Positions 10,101 to 19,286 of a stretch of 64,000 nt of DNA are shown here, piece after piece. Within the stretch, counting starts at the first letter, position 1; the number at the start of each line of letters is the position of its first letter. Position numbers and translations under genes: made by a program. This DNA is from Cytophagales bacterium (GTDB lineage: Bacteria; Bacteroidota; Bacteroidia; Cytophagales; Cyclobacteriaceae), in the NCBI GenBank assembly GCA_022360875.1, contig JAKSBZ010000101.1, forward strand, positions 1 to 64,000, in the 5' to 3' direction. The notes beneath the pieces were generated by a model. The model did not search any database, had not been told where the DNA came from, and saw only the letters and a list, made by a program, of their open reading frames with translations.

Positions 10101-10496
10101 CACTTTTTTATCCTGCGAAGGCTTTACAGCAGGAGCCTTGGGGAGCTTTTTAACTATGATAAGCTTCTCGGAAATACTGAAAGTCAATCCGGTTTTTTGA
10201 AGCACCTTATCCAGCAGCTCTTCAATCTCCGCATTTTTTACTGTCGCCGAAATCACCTGATTATCATCGACTTCCGCTGTGCGATAAAAAAAACGATAGT
10301 CCGAATTCTTTTCGATCAAATTAAACGACTCACGAAGCGTTTTTTTCTGAAAGCTGAAGCTGTATTGTCTTCTGCCTTCAGCAAGAACTCTAAAGCTGAA
10401 CAATTGAATGGCGGCAAAACTCAGGAAAAACAAAAAAACATAAATTCCCCTGCAGCTTTTGACACGCAAAGCTGTTTTAGATAAAAAATGTTTCAT
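7113..10496 (-). CDS. SusC/RagA-type TonB-dependent outer-membrane transporter with STN domain
   Basis: An 1127-residue TonB-dependent transporter. In order: signal peptide (about 1-40), STN (secretin/TonB short N-terminal) domain (about 42-115), carboxypeptidase-regulatory-like domain (about 128-212), plug domain with the SusC signatures VVTIGYGVQKKKDLTGSV and YGSRGANGVVLITTK, then the beta-barrel to a C-terminal aromatic residue. Energised by TonB-ExbB-ExbD, it imports a substrate handed over by SusD. The STN domain is the part that contacts an anti-sigma factor in cell-surface signalling, which fits the FecR gene directly upstream. A hairpin lies between fecR and this gene, so susCD probably has its own promoter. 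Confidence 0.95.
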   Translation of the reverse strand: MKHFLSKTALRVKSCRGIYVFLFFLSFAAIQLFSFRVLAEGRRQYSFSFQKKTLRESFNLIEKNSDYRFFYRTAEVDDNQVISATVKNAEIEELLDKVLQKTGLTFSISEKLIIVKKLPKAPAVKPSQDKKVKVTGRVTDEQGEPLISLNLFIKGTTSGTATDFNGRFSIEVLPEDILVFSYIGYVKQEIAVGNQTMIDVVMKADVTQLEEVVTIGYGVQKKKDLTGSVAQVKGEDLVKDVGTSLTHSLAGKLAGVYTVQSNGQPGVDAGSFFIRSFGTLRTNGDKTNKANAPLVLVDGVQRPWSRINPNDIQDFVVLKDASSTAIYGSRGANGVVLITTKRGKSGKAEISYTGTYSIQKVTQEPEMMNAYEYAVNYNQARKNDGDDPFYTAEEIEKYRIKEKGYEGTDWWGEVMEDSAPMHKHELSISGGTEKIQYYVSGDFMDQEGLLRTTGFKKYSMRSNVDAQVTDNFKLSVDMAFRQENRNEPNSIHHWYNMMESVPTFPAYVSFVQGDTVVENGLGYNGFNSNPIGFAYHSGNREFKKSIYNTGVNATLKIPSVKGLTLKGRLSFDKEYFDRTYFNTPFRYWILDRKSGKYTSPPAEGTMNLSRYKSEKQYLTFLGSVNYARSFGKHNLNVLALAEGSEEKWHELEGYREAFISKEVQQLYAGGDEVQKANGKASVKAMVGFAGRVSYDYAGKYLLQANVRYDGSYNFKDRWGLFPAASVGWRVSEESFFKDQVSLISNLKLRLSYGQSGNDKVPPYQFLSGFEFYKGHVFGDGFNKGIRPKAVPNPDITWETSTDANIGVDFGILEDRISGTFDYYTRRTKDILYPRSASVPGTFGAALPHENFGIMDSKGVEVVLNYKDDWNGLHWNLGTTFSYATNEIIEIDEPADVSDLMKKEGRAYGTRFGYLSNGLFQSQEEIDSWAIQDNNDNSSLQPGDIRYVDISGPEGVPDGKIDGDDRTVIGKVAQPEIIYGINFSLSYKGFGLTTNWQGAANYEKQHRLASFINNGNNIKELNDSWSPENRDAKYPRLGVGMPVNNDKNTDFWMVDASYLRLKNLTFEYNLNSSKLQNYLNISSVRFFFTGTNLLTFSAVDYLDPDGPANPTPFYPVMKSYSMGVNIIF

Positions 10497-10526
10497 ACAT
10501 TTATTAAGTTTTTACAGTATAAAATT

Positions 10527-10560
10527 AAAGCCCTGATGGCATGGCCGTGCCGGGGGCTTT
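10527..10560 (-). terminator. Terminator between fecR and susC
   Basis: AAAGCCC (10527-10533) pairs with GGGCTTT (10554-10560), with an inner GGCA/TGCC stem. It lies just after fecR on the minus strand and has T-rich flanks on both sides, strongest on the plus strand. Confidence 0.65.
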
Positions 10561-10569
10561 TTTAATTTC

Positions 10570-11736
10570 TCATTTTATGCTTATATATTTATTGTTAATT
10601 GAATAATTCATATCCGGGTACGCAATCTTAAGCGTCCGCATCACTTTCTCTATATCATCCTCATCGGTGAATTTTCCGGTAAAGCGCTCGAAATTCAGCC
10701 CTTCCTTTTCGTTCAGTATTTCCACATCGTATTTTTTTTCTATCCTGCCTGACAACCGGCCAAACGGCATGTCCCTAAACACAAGTACGCCTTTTGTCCA
10801 CGAAGTAAAATCTTCCGTATTCACGCGGCAAAAGGTCAGCTTTTCCGAAACCGCGCTGTAAGTTGCTTGCTGACTGGGAGCCAATTCAAGAGCACACCGG
10901 CTAGAGTATTCTTTCCCCTTAAATAAAGCAACACTTCCTTCAACCAAAGTAGTCGTTGTTTCTTTGCTGCGCCGGTCAGTCTCCACGTTAAACACCGTTC
11001 CCAACACGCGTACGTTTACTTTTCCCGCTTCTACTACAAAAGGACGTCTTTTGTCCTTGGCCACGCGGAACAAAGCCTCTCCGTTTATTTTCACCTTGCG
11101 TTTGCTTTTTGAAAAACGGCTGGGATATGTAAACACTGTTCCAGAGTTCAGCACAACCTCCGTTCCGTCAGCCAATTCCAATTCCAGAAGCTTACCATAT
11201 GGCACCCACAGCGTATTCCAATTTATTTTTCCGCCGTTTTTTTGTTCCTTTTCCGAATAAACCAGCCGCTGGTTCACCAGCAAGGCACCTGCCACTCGTT
11301 TCGTATCTTGCCCTGACACAGTGGGATCAATCGCCTCATGCTGTCCGGCCACCAGCTGCACTCGATCCCAATCTGTAATTCCCCTGTGCCTGCGCGCCAA
11401 CTCCTCCAGCTCGCTTTCCTCCGAAAACCACTGCCCTTGCCCTGCCCACAAACCAAGACCAAGGATTGCAACCAAAGAGGCCACAATTTTCAGCCTGCTC
11501 CAAAAACGCAACGAAGACTTCTTCTTCTCCAGCCACTGCATATCTATTTTCTGCTGCAACTGGTCCCAGCCCGCACATATGTCATATACCGGCATATGTT
11601 CTGTCTGCAGCAGCTGCCGCATCTCCTCAACTTCTTCCCGAAACTCATCGGACAAAAGCATCCTCTGCTCTATTATTATCTGCTCTTCCTCATTTAGGTA
11701 ACCTTTCAAATATTTTTTAATCCATTCTATATTCAT
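10570..11736 (-). CDS. FecR-family anti-sigma factor
   Basis: A 388-residue inner-membrane anti-sigma regulator. The cytoplasmic N-terminal part (1-80) binds the sigma factor, a single membrane segment lies near residues 82-102 (IVASLVAILGLGLWAG), and the periplasmic part holds the FecR domain (about 170-275, including the ELADGTEVVLNSGTVFTYPSRF signature) and a C-terminal DUF4974-like domain (about 315-388, VEILNEK...FTGKF). In this family the periplasmic part senses occupancy of the STN-bearing transporter. Context supports this: the STN-containing SusC follows and the ECF sigma gene lies divergently upstream across a 516-base AT-rich gap. Confidence 0.93.
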   Translation of the reverse strand: MNIEWIKKYLKGYLNEEEQIIIEQRMLLSDEFREEVEEMRQLLQTEHMPVYDICAGWDQLQQKIDMQWLEKKKSSLRFWSRLKIVASLVAILGLGLWAGQGQWFSEESELEELARRHRGITDWDRVQLVAGQHEAIDPTVSGQDTKRVAGALLVNQRLVYSEKEQKNGGKINWNTLWVPYGKLLELELADGTEVVLNSGTVFTYPSRFSKSKRKVKINGEALFRVAKDKRRPFVVEAGKVNVRVLGTVFNVETDRRSKETTTTLVEGSVALFKGKEYSSRCALELAPSQQATYSAVSEKLTFCRVNTEDFTSWTKGVLVFRDMPFGRLSGRIEKKYDVEILNEKEGLNFERFTGKFTDEDDIEKVMRTLKIAYPDMNYSINNKYISIK

Positions 11737-12252
11737 ACATATATGTCACATTCATTTATAAGTAAAACAATGAAGCCCCTCCCCTTACATTATTATAAAT
11801 AATTTTTTAAAATTTATAATTTTATTATTTCAAGACCCCTACAGACACAATCTCATTAATAAAAATTAATATTATTTAAGAAATTGCCATCAAACTGATT
11901 TTAAAAAAATAGAAGACAAAAAATTGTAGAATCATTTGAATGGCTTTCAAAAAAACTTTCGCCCGAAAGAAAAGCTCTATCCAATTGCAGCCTGCATCAT
12001 CTAGCCATTTACAGGATTAAAAAATCTAACACACGCTACAACTTGATTATAAACCCAGTCCAGAAACCCGTAAGCCATAATAAGTTCTAATAAACACGTA
12101 ATTGGTTTATTATAGAATAAAAAAATATCATATATTCACGGAAATAAACAGCCATATCGCAATCTGTTCCAGATTTACCTAAAAATCAAATTCAGAAACA
12201 TCCTTCCGTTTGTTTCAGATTTTAACATCAGCACACATGCCCCTGTTCAAAT
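11737..12252. other. AT-rich 516-bp divergent promoter region between fecR and the ECF sigma gene
   Basis: No credible coding frame on either strand. It must hold the promoters of fecR (-) and the sigma gene (+). A perfect 9-bp AT-only inverted repeat, ATTATAAAT/ATTTATAAT (11792-11800 and 11812-11820), and a small hairpin around TTTCGCCCGAAA near 11958 are visible. I could not place a convincing Bacteroidota -33/-7 promoter. Confidence 0.5.
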
Positions 12253-12810
12253 ATGACTGAAATATTTACTAAAACTGAATTAAATGAAAAACAACTGCTC
12301 AGACTAGAAGATACCGAATTCTTTAAAGCGGTCTACTTTAAGTACGCCAATGCATTGTTCCAATACAGTTTCCAGTACACCTTGGATAAGGCCCAGGCAG
12401 AAGATGTTGTTCAGGAAGTTTTTTTGGATCTCTGGAAAAACAGAAAAAAGATTAAAATAAAGACAACTCTGCAAGCGTACCTTTACAGTATGGTGAAATA
12501 CAAAAACCTCAACAGCCTTCGCCGACAACAAACTCTTCCGCACATTCCTCTAGACGAAATCAATTCACCCGTTCAAGCCGAAACAACTGACACTGAAGAT
12601 GCTTTCAGAACAGAAAAACTAATACAGCAAAAAATCGACGAACTTCCCGCTCAAACCCGGGAAACCTTCCGTCTAAGCCGCTTTGACGGACTCACTTACC
12701 AGGAAATAGCAACAATTCAAGGCATTTCCATTAAAACTGTGGAAACGCAAATTTCACGGTCGCTGAAAAAACTCCGCAAAGAACTGAATTATCTGTTAAA
12801 GAGCACATGA
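12253..12810 (+). CDS. ECF-type RNA polymerase sigma-70 factor
   Basis: A 185-residue extracytoplasmic-function sigma factor of the Bacteroidota type. Region 2 is at about residues 25-90 (core-binding stretch AEDVVQEVFLDLWKNR) and region 4 at about 130-182 (RETFRLSRFDGLTYQEIATIQGISIKTVE in outline, a helix-turn-helix). Length is normal. It is divergent from fecR and the STN-containing susC, so it most likely activates that uptake locus when the substrate binds and FecR releases it. Confidence 0.95.
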   Translation: MTEIFTKTELNEKQLLRLEDTEFFKAVYFKYANALFQYSFQYTLDKAQAEDVVQEVFLDLWKNRKKIKIKTTLQAYLYSMVKYKNLNSLRRQQTLPHIPLDEINSPVQAETTDTEDAFRTEKLIQQKIDELPAQTRETFRLSRFDGLTYQEIATIQGISIKTVETQISRSLKKLRKELNYLLKST

Positions 12811-12873
12811 CTCCCTAAGAAGGCTGCTCTAGCCACACACTTTTACATGCCTTTCGCTGTTTCAGAGAGCATT

Positions 12874-13779
12874 CTACACTTCAGCCAACACATCCTCGGC
12901 CCATAGCAATGCCTTCCAAGCCTCATCGACGCATCCATCTTCCAGCAATTTCACAGCCCACAGATGAGTTTTCATCCTTTGGCGTTCAGGAGCTGCCAGT
13001 TCAATCTGCTCAATAATATGCCGGTTCTCTTTGGCAAACTCACCCACCTGACGGGCATTGGGCAAAGCGCTTACCACGCCCAGTTTTCCCAAATGATTTC
13101 CGGTCAGCACGCTGCTCAGTCGCACTGCCTCCGGCATGCTGTCCACGCCTACCCCCACAGCCGTTTCGGGTTTGGCCACACGAAAAAGCGAATCGCTTCT
13201 GCAATACCAGTCGCCGCCCATCCGGGAGACCACATCCAGTTTTTGAGGATCGGGCAATCCGCCGGTTAAAATGCGCTCGTCAACATGCATGCGCAGCACT
13301 TCGCAAATAACCAAATGTCCTGATCCTCCCTTTCTCCCCAATTCCTTCACTTCATTTACCCTGCATTCAAACGCCGCCGGCGCTTCTTTCACCCGGGGCG
13401 GACGCACTGCATCCGACTGGACAGCAGCGAATCCTGCTTTTTCGAATTCATTCACCGAACTCTCAAAAGGCATGCTCGCCAGTGACACCTGTTCCGCCAT
13501 ATCATAGCTTACCAGATGTATCACCGCTTCAGCCACTTCCCTGACGTTGTTCAGCGTGTCTTTTACCTCGTTGGAACGTATTGTACGCAGGGGCGAAAAA
13601 ACCAGCATTGGCGGATTGACACTGAACAAGTTGAAGAAGCTGAAGGGGCTCAAATTCACAGCACCTTCTCTGCTCATGCTGCTCACCAGCGCAATCGGCC
13701 TCGGGGTCACCGATGAAGAAAGCCATTGATAGGTTTCCCGCGCGCTCAGATTTTCTAGATTAATCGTCTTGTACATCAA
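12874..13779 (-). CDS. Flavin-reductase-like FMN-binding split-barrel protein
   Basis: A 301-residue member of the flavoprotein oxidoreductase (DIM6/NTAB-like) family. The N-terminal 200 residues show the FMN-binding signatures SVTPRPIALVSSM and NLSPFSFFNLFSVNPPMLVFSP. The C-terminal 100 residues are an extra helical region. The second ATG at 13776 is an equally good start. It begins 12 bases after fahA and is the last gene of the tyrosine-degradation run, so a link to aromatic catabolism is plausible but its reaction is not known from sequence. Confidence 0.85.
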   Translation of the reverse strand: MMYKTINLENLSARETYQWLSSSVTPRPIALVSSMSREGAVNLSPFSFFNLFSVNPPMLVFSPLRTIRSNEVKDTLNNVREVAEAVIHLVSYDMAEQVSLASMPFESSVNEFEKAGFAAVQSDAVRPPRVKEAPAAFECRVNEVKELGRKGGSGHLVICEVLRMHVDERILTGGLPDPQKLDVVSRMGGDWYCRSDSLFRVAKPETAVGVGVDSMPEAVRLSSVLTGNHLGKLGVVSALPNARQVGEFAKENRHIIEQIELAAPERQRMKTHLWAVKLLEDGCVDEAWKALLWAEDVLAEV

Positions 13780-13791
13780 ACAATAAAATAT

Positions 13792-15042
13792 TCATTCATG
13801 AGCAGGCAATATCTCAGTCCTTAGCTCACCCAATTCAACTTTCAGTTTCCCTTTCTGCGCAAAGCCCTTCATAATAACGGTATCCCCGTCTTCCAAAAAT
13901 ACGCGTGTTTCGCCGTTTTGCAGCAAATAAGGCCTTTCACCGTTCCATCCGATTTCCAACATGGATCCAAAAGAACCGCGTTCTTTACCGCTGATTGTAC
14001 CCGAAGCCAATAAGTCGCCGGTGTTCAATTTGCAACCGTTGACTGTATGGTGAGCCAATTGCTGGCACACGTCCCAGTACAGATACTTACTGTTGGTCTG
14101 GCAAACTCGTTCTTCGCTTCCGCCGGAAGGCTGCAGACACACCTCCAGCTCAATGTCAAAATTCCAGTCGCGGCTGGATGCCAAGTATGCCAAAGGCTCC
14201 GGATTTTGCTTCTCTCCGCCAACACGGAAGGCCTCCAGCGCCTCCAGAGGCGAAACCCAAGGCGAAACCGTTGTCGCGAAGCTTTTTCCAAGAAATGGCC
14301 CTAAAGGCACATATTCCCACTTCTGAATATCCCGCGCCGACCAGTCATTGAGCAGCGTAAAACCAAAAATATGCTCGTGCGCATTGCTGATTTCAACAGG
14401 CTTTCCGAGCTCGGTTTCCCCGCCAATATAATATGCAAACTCCAGCTCAAAATCCAGCTTCTTTGTAGGCGACAGCACTGGATCGATCCCCAAGCCCTGC
14501 AACTGCCCTAAAGGGCGACGGACGGGCTCGCCAGACAATACAATAGTTGAAGCTCGCCCGTGATAGCCCACAGGCATAAACCTCCAATTAGGCATAAGCG
14601 CTTTTTCGGGATCTCTGAACATACATCCCACATTGTACGCATGCTGCTCGGAAGAGTAAAAATCGGTATAATCACCCACACGGACCGGAGGGTGCAAATT
14701 CACTTTTGAAAGCGGAAGCATTATCTGTCCCGCCGTCTCTTTAATCCGGTAATCCGTATTCTTTCTGAACAAATCAATTAATCGCTTTCTCACAGCCTGA
14801 TGGAGCGCTCTTGCCTCCCCCATGAAAGCATTCAGGTTTTCCTTCCGAAAAACGCCGGAAGGCAGCTCCAAACCCTCGAAAAAATCCAGGCTGTGCAAAG
14901 CCGCCAAATCAACTACATGCTCGCCCAGACGCACGCACGCCGTCTTTTCTTCTTTCCCAAAAGAAAAAATCCCGTAGGGCAAGTTCTCCAAGCCATAACC
15001 AGAATCCTCATGCACAGGAAACCATGTTTCAGTTCTATTCAT
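13792..15042 (-). CDS. fahA: Fumarylacetoacetase
   Basis: A 416-residue enzyme that hydrolyses 4-fumarylacetoacetate to fumarate and acetoacetate, the last step of tyrosine breakdown. It shows an SH3-like N-terminal domain and the FAH catalytic domain with metal ligands and signatures visible as GDYTDFYSSEQHA (Asp), LDFELEFAYYIGGE (two Glu) and LNDWSARDIQKWEYVPLGPF (Asp). TVNGCKLNTGDLLASGTISG is also typical. Length matches the family. The acetoacetate product fits the scoAB CoA-transferase in the same cluster. Confidence 0.97.
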   Translation of the reverse strand: MNRTETWFPVHEDSGYGLENLPYGIFSFGKEEKTACVRLGEHVVDLAALHSLDFFEGLELPSGVFRKENLNAFMGEARALHQAVRKRLIDLFRKNTDYRIKETAGQIMLPLSKVNLHPPVRVGDYTDFYSSEQHAYNVGCMFRDPEKALMPNWRFMPVGYHGRASTIVLSGEPVRRPLGQLQGLGIDPVLSPTKKLDFELEFAYYIGGETELGKPVEISNAHEHIFGFTLLNDWSARDIQKWEYVPLGPFLGKSFATTVSPWVSPLEALEAFRVGGEKQNPEPLAYLASSRDWNFDIELEVCLQPSGGSEERVCQTNSKYLYWDVCQQLAHHTVNGCKLNTGDLLASGTISGKERGSFGSMLEIGWNGERPYLLQNGETRVFLEDGDTVIMKGFAQKGKLKVELGELRTEILPAHE

Positions 15043-15150
15043 ATTGTTTTACAAAAAATAATCTCGTGAGAAAGAAAAAGCCGGATGTACAGCAACGAAA
15101 TCTGTCAACAAACGAAACAATTTTTACTCAGCCAAAATCTTCAGCACCCC

Positions 15151-16248
15151 TCACAGCGTACCGCGCAAGGCCTGTTCCCGCTCAATCGATTCGAACAAAG
15201 CCTTGAAGTTCCCCTTGCCGAAAGACTTGGCCCCTTTCCGCTGAATAATCTCAAAAAACAAAGTAGGACGGGGTTCAACAGGCTTGGTGAAAATCTGGAG
15301 CAAATAACCTTCGTCGTCCCGGTCCACCAAAACACCCAAGTCGCGAAGCGCCGCCACCTCTTCGTCAATATGGCCCACCCGATCCAGCAGCTCATCATAA
15401 TAAGCGGGCGGAACAGTAAGGAACTCCACGCCGCGAGCACGCAGCTGCGTAACCGTTTCGATGACATTATCGGTTGCCACGGCGATGTGCTGGACGCCCG
15501 GCCCTCCATGAAAGTCAAGATATTCCTCAATCTGAGATTTTCTGCGTCCTTCAGCCGGCTCATTAATCGGAAACTTGATTCTTCCGTTCCCGTTGCTCAT
15601 CACCTTGCTCATAAGTGCCGTATATTCTGTGGAAATATCCTTGTCGTCAAAGGAAATAATCTGTTTGAAGCCCATCACTTCTTCGTAAAATCGGGCCCAC
15701 TGATTCATTTCATTCCATCCCACGTTGCCAACCATATGGTCAATATATTCCAGCCCAATAGGCTCCGCTCTGAATTCCGGATTCCATGGCTTAAAACCCG
15801 GCAAAAAGACGCCGTTAAAATTGCTTCGCTCCACAAATATGTGCGTAACGTCTCCGTAAACATGAATTCCGGAAGTTATCACCCAGCCGTTTTCATCCTC
15901 CGACGCTTTAACATCCTGATACATTTTTGCTCCCCGCCCAACCGTTTCCCGGAGCGCCAAAGCTGCATCGTCCACCCAAAGCGCCACATGCTTGACACCG
16001 TCTCCGTGTTTCTCCACGTAGGCTCCTATCTCCGTCCCCTCAGTCAAAGCACTGGTGAGCACCAGTGTGATTTTTCCCTGTCTCAAAACAAAAGACTGAG
16101 ATTCTTTTCTGCCGGTCTCCAGTCCTGCATAAGCCAAAGGCTGAAAGCCAAAAGCCGTCATGTAATAATGCGCGGCCTGCAAGGCGTTGCCTACGTACAG
16201 CTCTACGTAATCCGTTCCGTTGATAGGCAAAAATTCTTTTTGATTCAT
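15151..16248 (-). CDS. hppD: 4-Hydroxyphenylpyruvate dioxygenase
   Basis: A 365-residue non-haem iron dioxygenase that converts 4-hydroxyphenylpyruvate to homogentisate. Two vicinal-oxygen-chelate domains are present; the iron ligands are readable in the C-terminal half: His in YIDHMVGNV, His in PGVQHIAVATDNV and Glu in LFFEIIQRKG. Length is normal. It lies between hmgA and fahA on the minus strand with gaps of 159 and 108 bases, so the genes may be one operon or have internal promoters. Confidence 0.97.
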   Translation of the reverse strand: MNQKEFLPINGTDYVELYVGNALQAAHYYMTAFGFQPLAYAGLETGRKESQSFVLRQGKITLVLTSALTEGTEIGAYVEKHGDGVKHVALWVDDAALALRETVGRGAKMYQDVKASEDENGWVITSGIHVYGDVTHIFVERSNFNGVFLPGFKPWNPEFRAEPIGLEYIDHMVGNVGWNEMNQWARFYEEVMGFKQIISFDDKDISTEYTALMSKVMSNGNGRIKFPINEPAEGRRKSQIEEYLDFHGGPGVQHIAVATDNVIETVTQLRARGVEFLTVPPAYYDELLDRVGHIDEEVAALRDLGVLVDRDDEGYLLQIFTKPVEPRPTLFFEIIQRKGAKSFGKGNFKALFESIEREQALRGTL

Positions 16249-16407
16249 AGGATTATTATGGTTTGTTTTGCTTGTTTCGACGCCATTGTAATTTCAAAAA
16301 ACGCTTTGCTCTTCATAAGACTCCTATCTAGTCATCCAGCCACGTGCGTTTCAAAACCAGACTGCAATTACTCTCAATAAAAAACTATTCTTGTGATGAC
16401 GTCCTGT

Positions 16408-17565
16408 TTATTCCAGCCAGGACTTGTAATATTTTGGATCTTCAATAGACAGCGCAAATTCCGTTAAGTGCAGCGGTCTGAATGTGTCCACCATTACAGC
16501 CATCTCCATGGTTTCTTTTTGGCCCAGACTCCTTTCCATGGCTCCCGGATGCGGTCCGTGCGGTATGCCGGCCGGATGCAGCGTCAGCTGTCCTTTGGAA
16601 ACGTCATTGCGGCTCATAAAGTCGCCGTCCACATAATACAGCACCTCATCCGAATCGATATTACTGTGATTATAGGGCGCAGGAACAGCCTGCGGATGAT
16701 AGTCATAAAGCCTCGGGCAGAAAGAACAGACCACGAAATTGTGCGCCTCAAAATGCTGATGAATAGGCGGCGGCATGTGCACGCGCCCCGTTATCGGCTG
16801 AAAGTCATGTATGGAAATGCCGTATGGAAAATTGTAGCCGTCCCAGCCCACAACATCAAACGGATGCGAGGCATAAACCACCTGCTGGAGCATTCCCTGT
16901 TTTTTAATCCGTATCAAAAATTCACCTTTCTCATCATGCGTTTCCAGCTCCTGAGGCAATTTATAGTCTCTCTCGCAAAATGGCGCATGTTCCTGCAGTT
17001 GCCCGAATGTATTCCGGTACCGTTTGGGTGTGTAAACCGGGCTGAATGATTCCACAAAAAATATCCGGTTATCCGAACCCTCAAAACCCATTTGATAAAT
17101 CATTCCTTTGGGAATCACTAAATAATCCCCTTCCTCAAAGGGAACATTGCCTAAAAAGGTCTTTAAAACGCCTTTTCCCTCATGGATAAACAGCAGCTCG
17201 TCTGCATCGGCATTTTTATAAAAATAATCGGTCATGGACTTGCGGGGCGCCGCAACGCCCAGTTCGCAGTCATCGTTGAGCATCAGCACTTTCCGGCTTT
17301 TCAGAAAATCATCATCGGGTTTTGCTTTGAAGCCGTACAGCCTCCGACTGTGAATATTGTTATTCTTGGCAACTTTCGGCCGTATGTCTTTTGGTTTCAG
17401 GATTTCCTTAACCATTGTCGGCCGATGAACATGATACAAAATGGAGGAAAGACTGGAAAAACCTTCCGTTCCGAAAAGCTGCTCGTAATAATAGCCTCCG
17501 TCCGGCTTCTCGAAAGCAATATGCCGTGTAGGCGGAATATTTCCCAATTTGTGATAAACAGGCAT
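16408..17565 (-). CDS. hmgA: Homogentisate 1,2-dioxygenase
   Basis: A 385-residue ring-cleaving dioxygenase that opens homogentisate to maleylacetoacetate. It is a cupin-fold protein of the shorter bacterial form. Iron-site candidates are the His and Glu in PPIHQHFEAHNFVVC and the His in HPAGIPHGPHPGAME; WDGYNFPYGISIHDFQPITGR in outline is another family signature. It is placed between scoAB and hppD. Its product needs isomerisation before FahA, and no maleylacetoacetate isomerase gene is found in the window. Confidence 0.95.
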   Translation of the reverse strand: MPVYHKLGNIPPTRHIAFEKPDGGYYYEQLFGTEGFSSLSSILYHVHRPTMVKEILKPKDIRPKVAKNNNIHSRRLYGFKAKPDDDFLKSRKVLMLNDDCELGVAAPRKSMTDYFYKNADADELLFIHEGKGVLKTFLGNVPFEEGDYLVIPKGMIYQMGFEGSDNRIFFVESFSPVYTPKRYRNTFGQLQEHAPFCERDYKLPQELETHDEKGEFLIRIKKQGMLQQVVYASHPFDVVGWDGYNFPYGISIHDFQPITGRVHMPPPIHQHFEAHNFVVCSFCPRLYDYHPQAVPAPYNHSNIDSDEVLYYVDGDFMSRNDVSKGQLTLHPAGIPHGPHPGAMERSLGQKETMEMAVMVDTFRPLHLTEFALSIEDPKYYKSWLE

Positions 17566-17719
17566 GTGTCAAAAATAAACAGGTGGTAGTTTGATATTTT
17601 TTTGTCCGCGCATCAAATCATAACCGACTACAAAAGCAATCCGAGCTGTACGGAATATGAATACGCACCAATAATGAACGCGCATTTTCTTTTCTTAATG
17701 AAAATAAAGTGCTTAGAGC

Positions 17720-18376
17720 CTAAAATGACATCTCCGGGATTTCCCCTTCAACCACCAGTGCCCCTTCTGTTGCCTTTCTTATTTCTTCTACGCTTACTCC
17801 CGGAGCCCTTTCCAGCAAACGGAAAGCGCCTTCTTCAACAGAAAGCACGGCCAGATTGGTCACAATTTTCTTTACACAGTTCACCCCTGTAATAGGCAAT
17901 CGGCACGACTTAAGCAGCTTGGACTCGCCCGCACGGTTGGTGTGCATCATAGCTACAATGATATTCCGGGCCGAAGACACCAAATCCATTGCACCGCCCA
18001 TTCCCTTCACCATTTTGCCCGGTATCTTCCAATTGGCTATGTCGCCGTTTTCAGACACTTCCATTGCCCCAAGCACCGTAAGATCGACATGCCCGCCGCG
18101 GATCATCGCAAAGCTGAGCGAAGAGTCGAAAATACTGGAGCCTCTCAACGTCGTAATGGTTTCCTTGCCGGCATTGATCATATCTGCATCAGCCAGCTCA
18201 GGCTCAGGATAAGGCCCCATGCCCAGCAGGCCGTTCTCGGACTGCAAAGTCACGGAAACACCGTCGGGAATGTAGTTTGCCACCAATGTGGGAATGCCGA
18301 TTCCCAAATTCACATAAAACCCGTCGTGCAACTCCTGCGCAATACGTTTGGCTATGAAATATTTATCGAGTGACAT
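17720..18376 (-). CDS. scoB: 3-Oxoacid CoA-transferase, subunit B
   Basis: A 218-residue beta subunit of succinyl-CoA:3-ketoacid CoA-transferase, which activates acetoacetate using succinyl-CoA. It shows the family signature [14 protein letters not shown], which contains the catalytic Glu, and [23 protein letters not shown] in outline. Its start overlaps the 3' end of scoA by 14 bases, so the two are translationally coupled. In this cluster it consumes the acetoacetate released by FahA. Confidence 0.96.
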   Translation of the reverse strand: MSLDKYFIAKRIAQELHDGFYVNLGIGIPTLVANYIPDGVSVTLQSENGLLGMGPYPEPELADADMINAGKETITTLRGSSIFDSSLSFAMIRGGHVDLTVLGAMEVSENGDIANWKIPGKMVKGMGGAMDLVSSARNIIVAMMHTNRAGESKLLKSCRLPITGVNCVKKIVTNLAVLSVEEGAFRLLERAPGVSVEEIRKATEGALVVEGEIPEMSF

Positions 18377-19076
18377 CTTCTGCGGCTTTTTTAACGGTTA
18401 GTTTTTCAATTCTTTTTTCGTAATTCACTCCCTGGAAAATCCGCTGCACAAATATACCCGGCGTATGAATCTGATTCGGATCCAGTTCTCCCGCAGGAAC
18501 CAGTTGCTCCACTTCCGCCACCGTCACCTTTCCGGCCATTGCCATAGCAGGATTGAAGTTTCTTGCCGTGCCCCTGTAAACCAGATTTCCTTCCACATCC
18601 CCTTTCCATGCTTTCACAAAAGAAAAGTCGGCCGTCAGCGCTGTTTCAAGCAAATACGGCTTGCCTCCAAACTCCCTGACTTCCTTGCCATCCTGCACCT
18701 CAGTGCCGTAGCCTGCCGGCGTATAAAATGCCGGAATTCCGGCTCCTCCTGCCCGGCATCGCTCAGCCAAAGTCCCCTGCGGAATCAAATCCACTTCCAG
18801 TTCGCCGGACAGCAGCTGCCGCTCAAACTCGGCATTTTCTCCCACATAAGACGAAATCATTTTCCTAACCTGTCTTTTTTGCAACATCAGACCAATTCCG
18901 AAATCGTCTACTCCTGCATTGTTGGAAATACAGGTCAGTCCGGAAACACCAAGCCGAACCAGCTCGGAAATGCTGTTTTCAGGCATGCCGCACAAACCGA
19001 ATCCCCCCAGCATCAATGTCATTCGGTCCCGGACGCCTTGCAGCGCCTCCTGTGCGTTTTGAAAAACTTTTGACAT
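18363..19076 (-). CDS. scoA: 3-Oxoacid CoA-transferase, subunit A
   Basis: A 237-residue alpha subunit of the acetoacetate CoA-transferase. The CoA-binding glycine motif [10 protein letters not shown] is near residues 23-32, and [35 protein letters not shown] in outline is typical of the family. I took the ATG at 19076 because family members begin a few residues before the glycine motif; the frame stays open to 19139. It is first in the minus-strand tyrosine-degradation run and divergent from phhA. Confidence 0.95.
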   Translation of the reverse strand: MSKVFQNAQEALQGVRDRMTLMLGGFGLCGMPENSISELVRLGVSGLTCISNNAGVDDFGIGLMLQKRQVRKMISSYVGENAEFERQLLSGELEVDLIPQGTLAERCRAGGAGIPAFYTPAGYGTEVQDGKEVREFGGKPYLLETALTADFSFVKAWKGDVEGNLVYRGTARNFNPAMAMAGKVTVAEVEQLVPAGELDPNQIHTPGIFVQRIFQGVNYEKRIEKLTVKKAAEDVTR

Positions 19077-19286
19077 AGAATTGAGTGGTTTTTTAAAGAA
19101 AAGAGATGTCCGGAGAAACATCCGTTTCAGCCTGGACATCTCAGTCGTGGTATTGTTTGTTTATGAATTTTAAAAAAATAAACTTATATAACAAAAAAAT
19201 ATTCAATATTTTCAAAAACTACAATCGAAAAAACTAATCCTAAAAAAGCTTTCGTAAATTATAGCGTGCAATCAAACTTAATTGCT

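Noticed and set aside
15085-16380. 431-codon open frame opposite hppD
   Set aside because: Shadow of a clear hppD gene; composition is rich in His, Arg and Ser with no recognisable motif or start context.
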